Positions 26,556-35,573 are shown, numbered from the stretch's first letter. The stretch is DNA of 64,000 nucleotides from Clostridia bacterium (GCA_017936765.1 JAGBEX010000010.1:1-64000); one strand, 5' to 3'. Numbers and translations: made by a program. The notes: generated by a model from the sequence alone, not told the origin.

Positions 26556-26594
26556 ACAGGCTGTATAAAGTTGCTGCGACGCTGCATAGAGTGA

Positions 26595-26638
26595 ATCCTT
26601 ACCAAGGATGCGCTCTACCTACTGAGCTACATCAGCAC
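26595..26638 (-). pseudogene. Duplicated 5' half of tRNA-Thr
   Basis: Bases 26595-26638 are identical to 26514-26557, i.e. the acceptor 5' strand, D arm and anticodon arm of the tRNA-Thr. The 3' half is missing and unrelated sequence takes its place. The two copies are 37 bases apart. It is either an attachment-site scar or a deleted tandem tRNA. Confidence 0.85.
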
Positions 26639-26756
26639 GTCGCTTTCGGCAACATTGATACTATACCACAGTTCAGAGAGAAATGCAAGAGGTATTTTTT
26701 CTTTTTTTCAACTTTTTCTGTTTTTTGTTGCTGATAAAACTTCGTGAATTTTCCCC

Positions 26757-26785
26757 TTGACGCGCTGGCGGGGGCGTGATATAAT
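26757..26785 (+). promoter_or_regulatory. tRNA-Ser promoter
   Basis: TTGACG (26757-26762), a 17-base spacer and TATAAT (26780-26785). Transcription should start about 26792, 13 bases before the first tRNA-Ser. Confidence 0.85.
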
Positions 26786-26804
26786 AATCGGGCTGGTTCC
26801 CTGT

Positions 26805-26893
26805 GGAGAGATGGCCGAGCGGTTTAAGGCGCTGGTCTTGAAAACCAGTGATATCGCAAGATACCGGGGGTTCGAATCCCTCTCTCTCCGCCA
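26805..26893 (+). tRNA. tRNA-Ser (TGA anticodon)
   Basis: An 89-base class II tRNA with encoded CCA. Acceptor GGAGAGA/TCTCTCC, anticodon arm CTGGT-CTTGAAA-ACCAG (anticodon TGA), a long variable arm and T-loop GTTCGAATC. Transcribed with the second tRNA-Ser from the promoter just upstream. Confidence 0.95.
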
Positions 26894-26936
26894 GCTTTCC
26901 TCAAACAGCGGTGTGCCGCTCATATTCGCTTGACAT

Positions 26937-27028
26937 GGAGAAGTACCCAAGAGGCCGAAGGGGCTCCCCTGCTAAGGGAGTAGTGTGCGATAAGCGCAGC
27001 GAGGGTTCAAATCCCTCCTTCTCCGCCA
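26937..27028 (+). tRNA. tRNA-Ser (GCT anticodon)
   Basis: A 92-base class II tRNA with encoded CCA. Acceptor GGAGAAG/CTTCTCC, anticodon arm CTCCC-CTGCTAA-GGGAG (anticodon GCT), a long variable arm and T-loop GGTTCAAATCC. Confidence 0.95.
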
Positions 27029-27029
27029 C

Positions 27030-27060
27030 AAAAAATCCTGCTCATTGAGCAGGATTTTTT
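27030..27060 (+). terminator. Bidirectional terminator after tRNA-Ser pair
   Basis: AAAAAATCCTGCTCA and TGAGCAGGATTTTTT form a perfect stem with A and T runs on both sides. It can end the tRNA transcript and also the minus-strand gene at 27077. Confidence 0.9.
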
Positions 27061-27076
27061 CTATGTAATGGATGTG

Positions 27077-27469
27077 TTATTTTTTCTCTGCCTTCGCATT
27101 TTTATCGATGGCGGAAGCTGCGCCAATGATGGCGCCGGGAACACCGCCGATGATCGTACCGGCGATAGCACGTTTGGTGACGCTGGCGGGTTTATGAGAG
27201 CCGGAGGTGTCCATGCTGACGAGTTCGTGCGTGCGACGAACGATTTCATCAGTCGTCATGGGATAGTAACCGCTGGAGGGGTTTTCTTCCTGCTTCTTCT
27301 TCCGATCCTGATAGAACATGACCATTGCCCAGATGGCGAATCCGGTGCCAAGAATGAGGCCAGCAGGAACGGCAAAGGATTCAAAGTCGGTCAGGAAGTA
27401 GAAGGAAAACCAGCCAAGTCCATAAGCAATGGCAAAGCAAAAAATTCCGATACAGATGATTTCAAACAT
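27077..27469 (-). CDS. Small membrane protein with glycine-zipper tail
   Basis: A 130-residue protein with two hydrophobic membrane segments at the start (about 3-26 and 33-53), a basic loop (YQDRKKKQEE) and a C-terminal glycine-zipper-like segment (AIAGTIIGGVPGAIIGAAS). Function unknown. The ATG at 27469 has only a weak GGGGTGAAA site. Confidence 0.7.
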   Translation of the reverse strand: MFEIICIGIFCFAIAYGLGWFSFYFLTDFESFAVPAGLILGTGFAIWAMVMFYQDRKKKQEENPSSGYYPMTTDEIVRRTHELVSMDTSGSHKPASVTKRAIAGTIIGGVPGAIIGAASAIDKNAKAEKK

Positions 27470-27533
27470 GATATTTCACCCCATATGATTAAATTCTTGA
27501 AGAAAAGCCGATAATGATCTCGTTTACAGGTGA

Positions 27534-27737
27534 TTAGTTGCCCCAGTTGGATTCCATACTATTCCACAGACCGGGATCAACTCGCTTGACGTAATCGGAG
27601 AAGGATTTGTCACCGCTGTTGGGCATTTCATAGCCGCCAGCACCATAGCTCTTACTGCTGCCGCCTCCGCAGGAACACAGGGAAAAGACCAATGCGACCA
27701 ATAAGGCAACCAGGCACCAACGTTTTGCTGTTTTCAT
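27534..27737 (-). CDS. Small lipoprotein
   Basis: A 67-residue exported lipoprotein. The signal is KTAKRWCLVALLVALVFSLC, with lipobox LCSC placing the lipidated Cys at residue 23. The mature part is Gly/Ser-rich, ending WNSMESNWGN. AGGAGCG lies before the ATG. Function unknown. It may pair with the membrane protein 65 bases downstream. Confidence 0.75.
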   Translation of the reverse strand: MKTAKRWCLVALLVALVFSLCSCGGGSSKSYGAGGYEMPNSGDKSFSDYVKRVDPGLWNSMESNWGN

Positions 27738-27880
27738 GAAAAACGCTCCTTTTTCCCAGCACTACAGGCTGTTTTTTCGTCGTCAGAATACATCCGTTTA
27801 GCCCAAAAGTCACGCAAAGATTCTTTTACATTTTGGAAAACACAAGGAAAATCAAGGGTTTCAGCCATGCGCTTTTTTGC

Positions 27881-27915
27881 AAAAAAAGAGAACCGCTTCT
27901 GTGGCGGTTCTCTTT
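27881..27915 (-). terminator. Terminator of nucleoside hydrolase operon
   Basis: AAAGAGAACCGC and GCGGTTCTCTTT (27885-27915) form a perfect 12-bp stem; on the minus strand it runs into a T tract. Confidence 0.85.
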
Positions 27916-27925
27916 GTATATCCGT

Positions 27926-28840
27926 TTATTTTGCTGCCAGCCGTGCGAACAGATCCCCCAACAGCGCGTCCCGGTTGATGTGGAACACATACCGGCACAG
28001 CGGGTTGGCGGGGGCGCTGCCGTAGTGGTTGTCGTATTCCGGCACGGGGGTGGGGATCAGCCGGGAGCGCATGAAGCGCTCGTCGTCGTTCACAAGCCAG
28101 GCCACGGCGGTCACGTCCCACAACACGCGGCTCCACACGCGGCCGGCGGCGTAGCTGTTCACCTCGTCCACGGTGTTCTGCACCAGGAAATCGCACAGGG
28201 GATTCTTGCCCCGCAGCCAATAGTCCAGCTCCGGGCCGGAGGTGCTGAACACATTCACCACGCCCAGGCAGGGAAGCATCACCAGGGGTGCGCCGCTGGC
28301 GAACACCACGCGGGCGGCGGCCACGTCCTGCTTCATGTTGAATTCAGCGGTGTCCGGCCAGTCCAGGGCATGGCCGCCCAGGAAAACGATCACCACCCGG
28401 TCGGCAATGGCGGGGTTCAGCAGCAGGGCGGAGGCCACGTTGGTAATGGCACCCAGCGCCACCACATACAGGGGCTTTTCCGGGGTGTAGGCCATGGCGC
28501 GGCGGGCCAGGTCCTCGGCAGCGGGGGAGGCGATGGGCGTGTTCTCGTCCGGCAGATAGTCCGGGGAGCCGCGGAAGCTGGGGGTGGAAGCCCCCAGCAG
28601 GTGCATCAGCCGCTGGATTTCTTGGAAGCTGTTCTCCATGCCATTGGCTGGGGAGGTGGAGCGGTGGTTCAGGAAGGGGGCGGCATACACCGCCTGCACC
28701 CGCAGCTTTTCCGGGTTCAGGTGGGCGTAGGCAATGGCAAACTGATCGTCGATCTCGTTGTAGGTGTCGCTGTCGATCACCACGTCAATGGCTTCGGTGG
28801 GGACTTGCAGCATTTGCAGGCGCTGGATATCGGTCAGCAT
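27926..28840 (-). CDS. Nucleoside hydrolase (IunH/RihA family)
   Basis: A 304-residue enzyme that splits nucleosides into base and ribose. The calcium-binding Asp cluster is visible as IDSDTYNEIDDQFA (about residues 22-35), a variant of the usual DTDPGxDD. Later family features include LGAITNVASAL around 150 and VVIFLGGHALD. Length is typical. It follows trpB by 15 bases and probably shares its transcript. Confidence 0.85.
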   Translation of the reverse strand: MLTDIQRLQMLQVPTEAIDVVIDSDTYNEIDDQFAIAYAHLNPEKLRVQAVYAAPFLNHRSTSPANGMENSFQEIQRLMHLLGASTPSFRGSPDYLPDENTPIASPAAEDLARRAMAYTPEKPLYVVALGAITNVASALLLNPAIADRVVIVFLGGHALDWPDTAEFNMKQDVAAARVVFASGAPLVMLPCLGVVNVFSTSGPELDYWLRGKNPLCDFLVQNTVDEVNSYAAGRVWSRVLWDVTAVAWLVNDDERFMRSRLIPTPVPEYDNHYGSAPANPLCRYVFHINRDALLGDLFARLAAK

Positions 28841-28855
28841 GGCGATCCCTCCTGC

Positions 28856-30073
28856 TTATTTGTTGAACTGCTCGCCGTAGCCGTAATGCTCCACCACATA
28901 ATCCACGTCCTTGTCGCCGCGGCCGGACAGGGTGGCCAGAATGGCGCCGCGCTTCATTTCCTTGGCCTTGCGCATGGCAAAGGCAACGGCATGGGCGCTT
29001 TCCAGGGCGGGGATGATGCCCTCGTAGCGGCTCAGGGCGAAGAAGGCATCCACGGCTTCCTCGTCGGACACGGTCTCATACTTCACGCGACCCAGGTCGT
29101 GGAGGTAGGCGTGTTCGGGGCCAACGGAGGGATAGTCCAGGCCGGAGGCGATGGAGTACACGGGGGCGGGTTCGCCATTCTCATCCTTGAGCATGATGGA
29201 GTTGAAGCCGTGCATGATGCCGGGGGTACCGTGTTTCATGGAGGCAGCGTGGTCGCCCAGGTTGTCGCCGCGGCCAAGAGGCTCGATGCCGTAAAGGTCG
29301 GAGGTGGAATCCAGGAAGGGGACAAAGGTGCCGATGGAGTTGCTGCCGCCCCCCACGCAGGCGCACACGGCATCAGGATCCAGGCCGGTCATTTCCTTGA
29401 ACTGCTGGCGCATTTCGTCGCCCACCACCATCTGGAAGTCGCGCACCATCTGGGGGAAGGGATGGGGGCCAAGGGCAGAGCCGATGCAGTAGATGGCGTC
29501 CTTGTACTCGCGGGCATAGGCATCGAAGGCAGAATCGACAGCTTCCTTCAGGGTCTTCAGGCCGTGGGTGACAGGAACCACCTTCGCGCCCAGGATCTTC
29601 ATGCGGGTCACGTTGGGAGCCTGCTTGGCAATGTCCACCTCACCCATGTGGATCTCGCATTCCAGGCCGAAGAAGGCCGCCGCCGTGGCCAGCGCCACGC
29701 CGTGCTGACCAGCGCCGGTCTCGGCAATGAGCTTCTTTTTGCCCATGTACTTGGCCAGCAGACCCTCGCCCATGCAGTGGTTCAGCTTGTGGGCGCCGGT
29801 GTGGTTCAGGTCTTCGCGCTTGACGTAGATCTGTGCGCCGCCCACCATGCGGGAGAGACGCTCGCAATGGTACACCGGGGTGGGACGACCCTGGAAATCC
29901 CGGCGGATGCGGCGCAGCTCGTTGATGAACTGGGCGCTGTGGCAAATGGTCTGATAGGCATCGGTGATCTCGGCAAAGGCGGCCTTGAGTTCATCGGGCA
30001 GCACAGCGCCGCCGTATTCGCCAAATTTGCCCTTTTCATCGGGATGATAGCGGAGATAAGTGCGATAATCCAT
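28856..30073 (-). CDS. trpB: Tryptophan synthase beta chain
   Basis: A 405-residue PLP enzyme joining indole and serine to make tryptophan. The PLP lysine is in HTGAHKLN, followed by [14 protein letters not shown], the catalytic Glu region, and the phosphate-binding [10 protein letters not shown]. The start at 30073 uses AGGAGG; an upstream GTG/ATG extension lacks a site. No trpA or other trp gene is near, so it may work alone as an indole-salvaging enzyme or pair with a distant trpA. No T-box or trp leader is visible upstream. Confidence 0.93.
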   Translation of the reverse strand: MDYRTYLRYHPDEKGKFGEYGGAVLPDELKAAFAEITDAYQTICHSAQFINELRRIRRDFQGRPTPVYHCERLSRMVGGAQIYVKREDLNHTGAHKLNHCMGEGLLAKYMGKKKLIAETGAGQHGVALATAAAFFGLECEIHMGEVDIAKQAPNVTRMKILGAKVVPVTHGLKTLKEAVDSAFDAYAREYKDAIYCIGSALGPHPFPQMVRDFQMVVGDEMRQQFKEMTGLDPDAVCACVGGGSNSIGTFVPFLDSTSDLYGIEPLGRGDNLGDHAASMKHGTPGIMHGFNSIMLKDENGEPAPVYSIASGLDYPSVGPEHAYLHDLGRVKYETVSDEEAVDAFFALSRYEGIIPALESAHAVAFAMRKAKEMKRGAILATLSGRGDKDVDYVVEHYGYGEQFNK

Positions 30074-30137
30074 CGTAGTATCCTCCTGTAAACGAATCAT
30101 TTGCGCCTATTGTAGCATAGCTTGCAGCCGGTGACAA

Positions 30138-30177
30138 GAAAAAACAGGCATTGCGCTGAAAAGAACACAATGCCTGT
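30138..30177 (-). terminator. Terminator of hflX operon
   Basis: ACAGGCATTG (30144-30153) pairs with CAATGCCTGT (30168-30177); on the minus strand it is followed by TTTTTTC. Confidence 0.8.
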
Positions 30178-30184
30178 ACAATGA

Positions 30185-31945
30185 TTATTGTTTGATGATA
30201 TCCTTGCCGTATTTGCTCACCAGGCGATCCCGGTCGGCCTGGCCGATGATCATGGTCAGCTCGGTGCCGGTATCGGTGTGGTTTTCGCTGATGACCCGGC
30301 CCAGGGGACGGATCTGCCCCAGAAGGCCATACTGGCTGAAGGGCAGGAAGAAGGTCACTGGGGCGTAGGTCTTTTGCAGCTCGGCGGCAATGCGGGCGGA
30401 AAGCTCGTCAATGCCCTCGCCGGTTTTGGCGGAGACCATCACCGCGCCGGGCAGGGCGGGGACGGCGCTGCCCAGGTCGCATTTGTTGATGACCTCAATG
30501 CGGGGCTGCTCGGTGGCGCCCAGTTCAGCCAACACCTGCTCCACGGTCTCGTGCTGCTTGAGCATCTCCTCGGAGGCACCGTCGGACACAATGATGAGCA
30601 CATCCGCCAGGGCGGCCTCGTCCAGGGTGGAGCGGAAGGCGCTGACCAGGGCGTGGGGCAGCTTGCGGATGAAGCCCACCGTGTCTACCAGCAGGTAGGG
30701 CGTATGCTCCGCAGTCTCGATGCGGCGGCTCACCGCGTCCAGGGTGGCGAAGAGCTGATCCTGCACGTACACGTCCGCGCCGGTCATGCGGTTGAGCAGG
30801 GTGGACTTGCCTGCGTTGGTGTAGCCCACCAGCGCCACCACGGGGATCTCGTTGCGCTCGCGGCTCTTGCGGCGCAGCTCACGCTGCTTTTCCATGCCCT
30901 CCAGGCGGCGGCGCAGCTCGGTCATGCGCTCGCGGATGCGGCGGCGGTTCATTTCCAGCTTGGATTCACCGGGGCCGCGGGTGCCGATGCCGCCAGCCAG
31001 TCGGCTCAGCACCAGACCCTGGCCGATGAGGCGGGTGGACTGGTATTGCAGCTGCGCCAGCTCCACCTGCAGCTTGCCCTCGGCGCTGGAGGCGCGCTGG
31101 GCGAAGATGTCCAGGATCAGCGTGGTGCGATCCACCACCTTCACATGGAGGATGTCCTCCAGGTTGCGCACCTGGATGCCGGTCAGCTCCTCATCAAAGA
31201 TGCACACGTCGGCTTCCAGCGCCTGCACCTGGCGGCAGAGTTCGTCCGCCCGGCCACGGCCGATGAACAGGGCGGTATCGGGCTTATCCCGCTTTTGCAG
31301 GAAGGACCCCACCACCTCTGCCCCGGCGGTGTCCGCCAGGCGGGCCAGCTCGGCCAGGGATTCGTCGCTCTCGATGCCCATCAGCACGGCGCGCTCCTTC
31401 AGGCCGCGCTGCTTTTCCTGTTCGTTCCAGCCCACGATCTTGTCGCTGATGGTTATCTGCTCCACCCAGGCTTCGTCCGGGGTGCGGTACCAGCGGGCGG
31501 GTTCATCCATGAGGATATTGGCATTCTCCCCCAGGAAGGCAGCCTGCACAAAGGTGGGTTCGCCATCCTTGCAGCCAATGGCGGCCATGGCGTCGTAGCG
31601 GAAGGCGCGCAGGGCGCTGAGGTCAACGTCGCTGAGATGCCCGTCCCCATTGGGGTGGGTGTGGATGCACCGCACACAGCTCAGGCGCTGGGCATTGCGG
31701 CGCAGGCGGTAGTCACGGAGTTCGACGTCCTTGTCCGTACCCACGGACACATCCACCACCTCGCCATCGCGGGTGATATAGAGGGCGATCTCCCGGTTCA
31801 TGATCTGGGTGAACTTGGCCAGCAGCTGCATCAGCTCCCGGGGGAGGAACACGTCCTCGTCCACCTCATAGAGGTAAAGCTGGCTGAGGGAGGCGATGAG
31901 CGAATCCCGCAGGCCAGTCAGATTGCCATGTACTTCTTGCTTCAT
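30185..31945 (-). CDS. hflX: HflX GTPase with N-terminal JAMM-like extension
   Basis: HflX is a ribosome-splitting GTPase that rescues stalled or heat-damaged ribosomes. The HflX core begins at about residue 185: GAEVVGSFLQKRDKPD, the glycine-rich linker GGIGTRGPGESKLE, G1 GYTNAGKST (374-382), G3 DTVGF (421-425) and G4 NKCD. Residues 1-180 are an extra domain that contains H95-x-H97-x7-S105-x2-D108, the metal-site pattern of JAMM/MPN proteases, with Glu52 upstream. At 586 residues it is much longer than the about 430 of E. coli HflX. The start overlaps the GNAT stop (ATGA). Confidence 0.93.
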   Translation of the reverse strand: MKQEVHGNLTGLRDSLIASLSQLYLYEVDEDVFLPRELMQLLAKFTQIMNREIALYITRDGEVVDVSVGTDKDVELRDYRLRRNAQRLSCVRCIHTHPNGDGHLSDVDLSALRAFRYDAMAAIGCKDGEPTFVQAAFLGENANILMDEPARWYRTPDEAWVEQITISDKIVGWNEQEKQRGLKERAVLMGIESDESLAELARLADTAGAEVVGSFLQKRDKPDTALFIGRGRADELCRQVQALEADVCIFDEELTGIQVRNLEDILHVKVVDRTTLILDIFAQRASSAEGKLQVELAQLQYQSTRLIGQGLVLSRLAGGIGTRGPGESKLEMNRRRIRERMTELRRRLEGMEKQRELRRKSRERNEIPVVALVGYTNAGKSTLLNRMTGADVYVQDQLFATLDAVSRRIETAEHTPYLLVDTVGFIRKLPHALVSAFRSTLDEAALADVLIIVSDGASEEMLKQHETVEQVLAELGATEQPRIEVINKCDLGSAVPALPGAVMVSAKTGEGIDELSARIAAELQKTYAPVTFFLPFSQYGLLGQIRPLGRVISENHTDTGTELTMIIGQADRDRLVSKYGKDIIKQ

Positions 31946-32454
31946 AGGGTTCCTTTCTGCGGCCAGACATAGCGCCGCACCTCTCTGGGCTGCCCCTGAT
32001 AGGAGCTGACGCCCTTGAAAACCAATTCAAATCCGCATTTCTCCAGCACCCGGTGGGAGGCGACGTTCTCCTCCAGCACGATGCCGTCGATGCTTGCAAT
32101 ATTCAGCTTGTCCACAATATAAGGCAGAAATGCCCGCAGCGCCTCGGTGGCATAGCCCTTGCCGGTGTGGGCCTTGGCGATGTGATAGCCCACCTCCCAG
32201 CCGTTTTCCGCCATGCAGGCCTGCACATAGCCGATGTTCTCTCCATCCTTCGTCAGCAGGGGGTAGAGATAGGGGCCATCGCCCTGGGCGGCCTCCATCA
32301 GGAATGCCACCACCTCCCGGGCTTCCTCCAGGGTATCGAAGACCTCGTCCGGCACAAAGCGGCGGTTGTCCTCATCCTGGGAATTGCGCAGGATATCTCC
32401 GGCCATGTCGGCGGTCAGCTCGGTGAGAACAAGTCTGTCAGTCTCGATGATCAT
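31942..32454 (-). CDS. GNAT acetyltransferase (RimJ/RimL type)
   Basis: A 170-residue N-acetyltransferase: MIIETDRLVLTEL at the start, GWEVGYHIAKAHTGKGYATEAL for the acetyl-CoA loop and NVASHRVLEKCGFE near the end. The start at 32454 uses GGAGGG; longer frames lack a site. It overlaps hflX by four bases (ATGA), so the two are translationally coupled. The substrate could be a ribosomal protein or a small molecule. Confidence 0.85.
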   Translation of the reverse strand: MIIETDRLVLTELTADMAGDILRNSQDEDNRRFVPDEVFDTLEEAREVVAFLMEAAQGDGPYLYPLLTKDGENIGYVQACMAENGWEVGYHIAKAHTGKGYATEALRAFLPYIVDKLNIASIDGIVLEENVASHRVLEKCGFELVFKGVSSYQGQPREVRRYVWPQKGTL

Positions 32455-32517
32455 GGTAGCATCCCTCCATTCGTACCAACGCATTATAGCACAGGAAAGC
32501 AAGAAAGGGAACCATTT

Positions 32518-32645
32518 TAGCCTCCCTCTTTGAGGGAGGTGGCAGCCGCTTGCGGCTGACGGAAGGAGTTTTCGTAACGGAAATGCACTCGCATTCTCCC
32601 TCAGTCAGGCTTACGCCTGACAGCTCCCTCCCGGAGGGAGCCTAA
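32518..32645. repeat. Palindromic MITE/REP-like element
   Basis: 128 bases bounded by near-perfect ends (TAGCCTCCCTC and GAGGGAGCCTA) and built of four small hairpins: CCTCCCTC/GAGGGAGG, CAGCCGC/GCGGCTG, CAGGC/GCCTG and GCTCCCTCC/GGAGGGAGC. I associate very similar elements with multicopy intergenic repeats of gut Clostridia. It separates the divergent hflX and DUF5711-type transcription units. Confidence 0.7.
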
Positions 32646-32725
32646 GTTTGTGTTCTTTCTTGCTTGCACCATTCCTCTTCACCTGCTATAATGAAATGAA
32701 TCCCTATCAGCAAAGGAGACCCCTT

Positions 32726-33877
32726 ATGCAAGGTAAAGGAAAATCCATGTATAACGACCGCCAGGCCATGGACCTGCGCCGCCGCAGGCAGATCCGCAAC
32801 TGGATCATCCTGATCGTGTTGGTGATCGCGGTGTTTGCAGGGCTGCGGTTCCTGCAGAATATGGGGCAGACCACGGAGATCTCCGCCGTGACCATGCCCT
32901 GCTATGCCACCCAGGACGTGACCCCCTTTGGCGACAGCGTTTTGTATTACGATGGCGCGTCCATCCATTGCCTCTCTTCCACCGGCGCGGTGAAGTGGTC
33001 CTTCCCCGTGGGCGGAGGCGCTACCTTCTCCGTTTCGGATAACCACATGGTGGTGTGGGTGGGCAGCCAGCTGTTTATCGTGGACAAGAACGGCCGTCCC
33101 TCCTACAACGAGAACATGGGCGCGGAGATCCAGTTTGCCCGCGTGGGCGACAGCTATGCCGCCGTGGTGATCGGCGAGGATACCGCCCCTGACCTGGTGA
33201 TCAAGGATCTCCAGGGTTCCCAGGTGGACGAGGAGGCCGAGGCCTTCTCCGGTATGCTTCTCTTGGACGTGGGCTTCTATGGCGAAAAGGGCGAGTATAT
33301 GTGGACACTGGCCATGGACGTGTACGGCACCGCCATCAACACCGTGATGAACACCTTCCAGGTAGGCAAGATGAACACGGGCGAAGTCTCCCTGGGCGAA
33401 AACCTGACCTACAAGGTGCTGTTTGAGGATAACAAGCTGCGGGTGTTCACCACCCAGCAGATGTACACCTACGACTACAAGGCCGTGCAGGATGTGAACA
33501 ACACCAAGCTGGTCTATGGCTGGAAGCTCATCGACCACTACATCCCCAGCCGCGGCAGCGCCAGTATGCTGCTGGCGCCCACCTCCCAGACCAGCGCGGA
33601 CAGCAGCATTACCGAGCTGCGCATCCTTTCCGGCACGCTGGATCGCCGCTACACGCTGCCCAGCGCCTGCGTGGGCGCAGGCGTGCAGGGCAAGAATCTG
33701 TACGCTTTCTCCAACGAGTATCTCTACCGGGCGGACATCGACAGCCAGCGCTTCTATGGCTACGCCCTGCCCCTGCCCGAGGGCGTGAAGGCGGATGGCT
33801 TCATTGGCCTGACCAGCAATGGCCGGGCGCTGCTGACCAGCGGCAACACCGTGTATTCTGTGGGGCTGCCCCAATAA
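32726..33877 (+). CDS. Membrane-anchored beta-propeller-like protein (DUF5711 type)
   Basis: A 383-residue protein. There is a basic N-terminus (DLRRRRQIR), one membrane helix (NWIILIVLVIAVFAGLRFL, about 23-41), then an extracellular region of repeated short beta blades (DSVLYYDGASIHCLSSTGAV; NHMVVWVGSQLFIVDKNG) like PQQ/YncE propellers. I recall the family as DUF5711, of unknown function and common in Clostridia. AAGGAG lies seven bases before the ATG at 32726. The LUD gene follows after 15 bases. Confidence 0.75.
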   Translation: MQGKGKSMYNDRQAMDLRRRRQIRNWIILIVLVIAVFAGLRFLQNMGQTTEISAVTMPCYATQDVTPFGDSVLYYDGASIHCLSSTGAVKWSFPVGGGATFSVSDNHMVVWVGSQLFIVDKNGRPSYNENMGAEIQFARVGDSYAAVVIGEDTAPDLVIKDLQGSQVDEEAEAFSGMLLLDVGFYGEKGEYMWTLAMDVYGTAINTVMNTFQVGKMNTGEVSLGENLTYKVLFEDNKLRVFTTQQMYTYDYKAVQDVNNTKLVYGWKLIDHYIPSRGSASMLLAPTSQTSADSSITELRILSGTLDRRYTLPSACVGAGVQGKNLYAFSNEYLYRADIDSQRFYGYALPLPEGVKADGFIGLTSNGRALLTSGNTVYSVGLPQ

Positions 33878-33892
33878 CAAGGGAGGATCACC

Positions 33893-34507
33893 ATGAACGA
33901 ACTGATGCAGACTGTGGCCGAAAACCTGAAGCGCAACGGCTTTGAGGTCTATACCGTCGCGACTGCCGATGAGGCCAAGGCGCAGGCGCTGTCCCTGATC
34001 CAGCCCGGCTGGAACGTGGGCGTGGGCGGCTCCATGACCATCCGTCAGCTGGGGCTGGTGGAGGAACTGGAGGCCGCCGGGCATAAAGTTTGGTGGCATT
34101 GGACCTCCCCCGAGGAAAAGTCCATCGTGTGGGAGAATGCCCGCAAGGCGGAGGTGTATCTGGCCTCGGCCAATGCGGTGACCCGCGCCGGCCAGCTGGT
34201 GAACATCGACGGCACCGGCAACCGCGTGGCTTCCATGATCCACGGCCCCGCCATGGTGCTGACGGTGGTGGGCAGCCAGAAGATCGTGGAGGGTGGCCTC
34301 ACGGCGGCCATTGCCCGCATCAAGCAGGCGGCCTGCCCGCCCAATGCCTCCCGCCTGGGGCTGGACACCCCCTGCGCCAAGACTGGCAAGTGCAACGAGG
34401 CCATCTGCGGTGATGACTGCATGTGCCGCGCCATCAGCATGACCAACCGCCCTCTGCGGGGGCAGCGGTATGTGGTGATTCTGGTAGAAGAACCCATTGG
34501 TTACTGA
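33893..34507 (+). CDS. LUD-domain protein (LutC-like)
   Basis: A 204-residue LUD (DUF162) protein, the fold of LutC/LutB used in lactate utilisation. Blocks seen: VGVGGSMTIRQLGL, ASANAVTRAGQLVNIDGTGN and VVGSQKIVEGGL. A Cys-rich stretch near the end (CAKTGKCNEAICGDDCMC) could hold an iron-sulfur cluster, an addition seen in stand-alone Clostridia versions. No lutA/lutB lies next to it, so its substrate is not clear. GGGAGG precedes the ATG. Confidence 0.85.
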   Translation: MNELMQTVAENLKRNGFEVYTVATADEAKAQALSLIQPGWNVGVGGSMTIRQLGLVEELEAAGHKVWWHWTSPEEKSIVWENARKAEVYLASANAVTRAGQLVNIDGTGNRVASMIHGPAMVLTVVGSQKIVEGGLTAAIARIKQAACPPNASRLGLDTPCAKTGKCNEAICGDDCMCRAISMTNRPLRGQRYVVILVEEPIGY

Positions 34508-34513
34508 TCTTCA

Positions 34514-34535
34514 GCCGACCCAGCGTCGGCTTTTT
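34514..34535 (+). terminator. Terminator after LUD gene
   Basis: GCCGAC-CCAGC-GTCGGC followed by TTTTT. Confidence 0.85.
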
Positions 34536-34566
34536 ACATTTTATTCACACAAAGCCAGAGCCATCA

Positions 34567-34575
34567 TGGTATAAT
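34567..34575 (+). promoter_or_regulatory. Extended -10 promoter of ABC operon
   Basis: TGG-TATAAT is a good extended -10; no clear -35 is seen at the right distance. The start codon of the ABC ATPase is 36 bases further on. Confidence 0.5.
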
Positions 34576-34611
34576 AAGCGATGGCAAGCTATTTCCCCAT
34601 GGAGGTTTTGA

Positions 34612-35559
34612 ATGATCGAACTCAAGCAAGTGACCAAGCGCTATGGCGCCACCCTGGCGGTGGACGGCCTGTCCTTCCGGGCGCCGGAGGGGCAAATTGT
34701 GGGCCTGCTGGGGCAGAACGGCGCGGGCAAGACCACCACGCTGAATATGCTCACCGGGTATTTCCCGCCTACCTCCGGCCAGGTGCTGGTGAATGGCGTG
34801 GATATGCTCCAGGATCCCCGCACGTGCAAGCGCTGCATCGGCTATCTGCCGGAAAAGCCGCCCCTCTACGACGAAATGACCGTGGCGGCCTACCTGGCCT
34901 TTGTGTGCGAACTGAAGGAAGTGGAGCGCAAGGCCATTCCGGCGCACATCAAGGAGATCATGGCCACCTGCGGCCTCACGGAGGTTTCCCAGCGGCTGGT
35001 GGGCCACCTGTCGAAGGGCTACCGCCAGCGGGTGGGCGTGGCACAGGCGCTGTGCGGCAATCCGCCGGTGATCGTGCTGGACGAACCCACCGTGGGTCTC
35101 GACCCCAGGCAGGTGGTGGAGATCCGCGAATTGATGCGCCAGCTGGGCAAGGATCACACGGTGATCTTCTCCTCCCATCTGCTCAGCGAGATCCAGCAGC
35201 TGTGCCAGCGGGTGATCATATTGCACAAGGGCAAACTGATCCGGGAGGCCGACATGGCTGATCTGACAGGCGGCGGCGATACCCTGCGCCTGCGAGCGTC
35301 CATCGCCATGAAGGAAAAGCAGCTGCTGCCTGCGCTGAAGGGTCTGGACTGCGTACGCCGGGTGAAGGTGCTGCCCACCAGCGATGTGAACATCACCGAG
35401 GTGGAACTGGAATGCGTCACCGGCGGCGACCGGGGCGACCCGCAAACCCAGCTCTTCCGCCTGCTGTGCGCCCTGGATGCCCCCCTGCGCCTGCTGGTAC
35501 CCCAGCGGGACACCCTGGAAGAGGTATTCCTGCGCGCCACCGCGGAAGACGATGCATAA
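34612..35559 (+). CDS. ABC transporter ATP-binding protein (GldA-like)
   Basis: A 315-residue ATPase. Walker A is GQNGAGKTTT (about 38-47), signature LSKGYRQRVGVAQAL, Walker B VIVLDEPTVGLD and the His switch FSSHLLSE. The last about 85 residues form the regulatory tail usual in GldA/CcmA-like subunits. It is the first gene of a four-gene operon (ATPase, permease, GldG-like, DUF4340) that is common in Clostridia and of unknown cargo. GGAGG lies before the ATG. Confidence 0.9.
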   Translation: MIELKQVTKRYGATLAVDGLSFRAPEGQIVGLLGQNGAGKTTTLNMLTGYFPPTSGQVLVNGVDMLQDPRTCKRCIGYLPEKPPLYDEMTVAAYLAFVCELKEVERKAIPAHIKEIMATCGLTEVSQRLVGHLSKGYRQRVGVAQALCGNPPVIVLDEPTVGLDPRQVVEIRELMRQLGKDHTVIFSSHLLSEIQQLCQRVIILHKGKLIREADMADLTGGGDTLRLRASIAMKEKQLLPALKGLDCVRRVKVLPTSDVNITEVELECVTGGDRGDPQTQLFRLLCALDAPLRLLVPQRDTLEEVFLRATAEDDA

Positions 35560-35573
35560 GGAGGAAACCACGT

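Noticed and set aside
27833..30091. 752-codon plus-strand frame
   Set aside because: It is antisense to the nucleoside hydrolase and trpB; rich in His, Gly and Val with no family motif.
30074..30137. T-box or trp attenuator before trpB
   Set aside because: The gap is too short and shows no T-box consensus or Trp-codon leader peptide.
30188..31972. 594-codon plus-strand frame
   Set aside because: A mirror of hflX caused by high GC; no start signal and no conserved motif.
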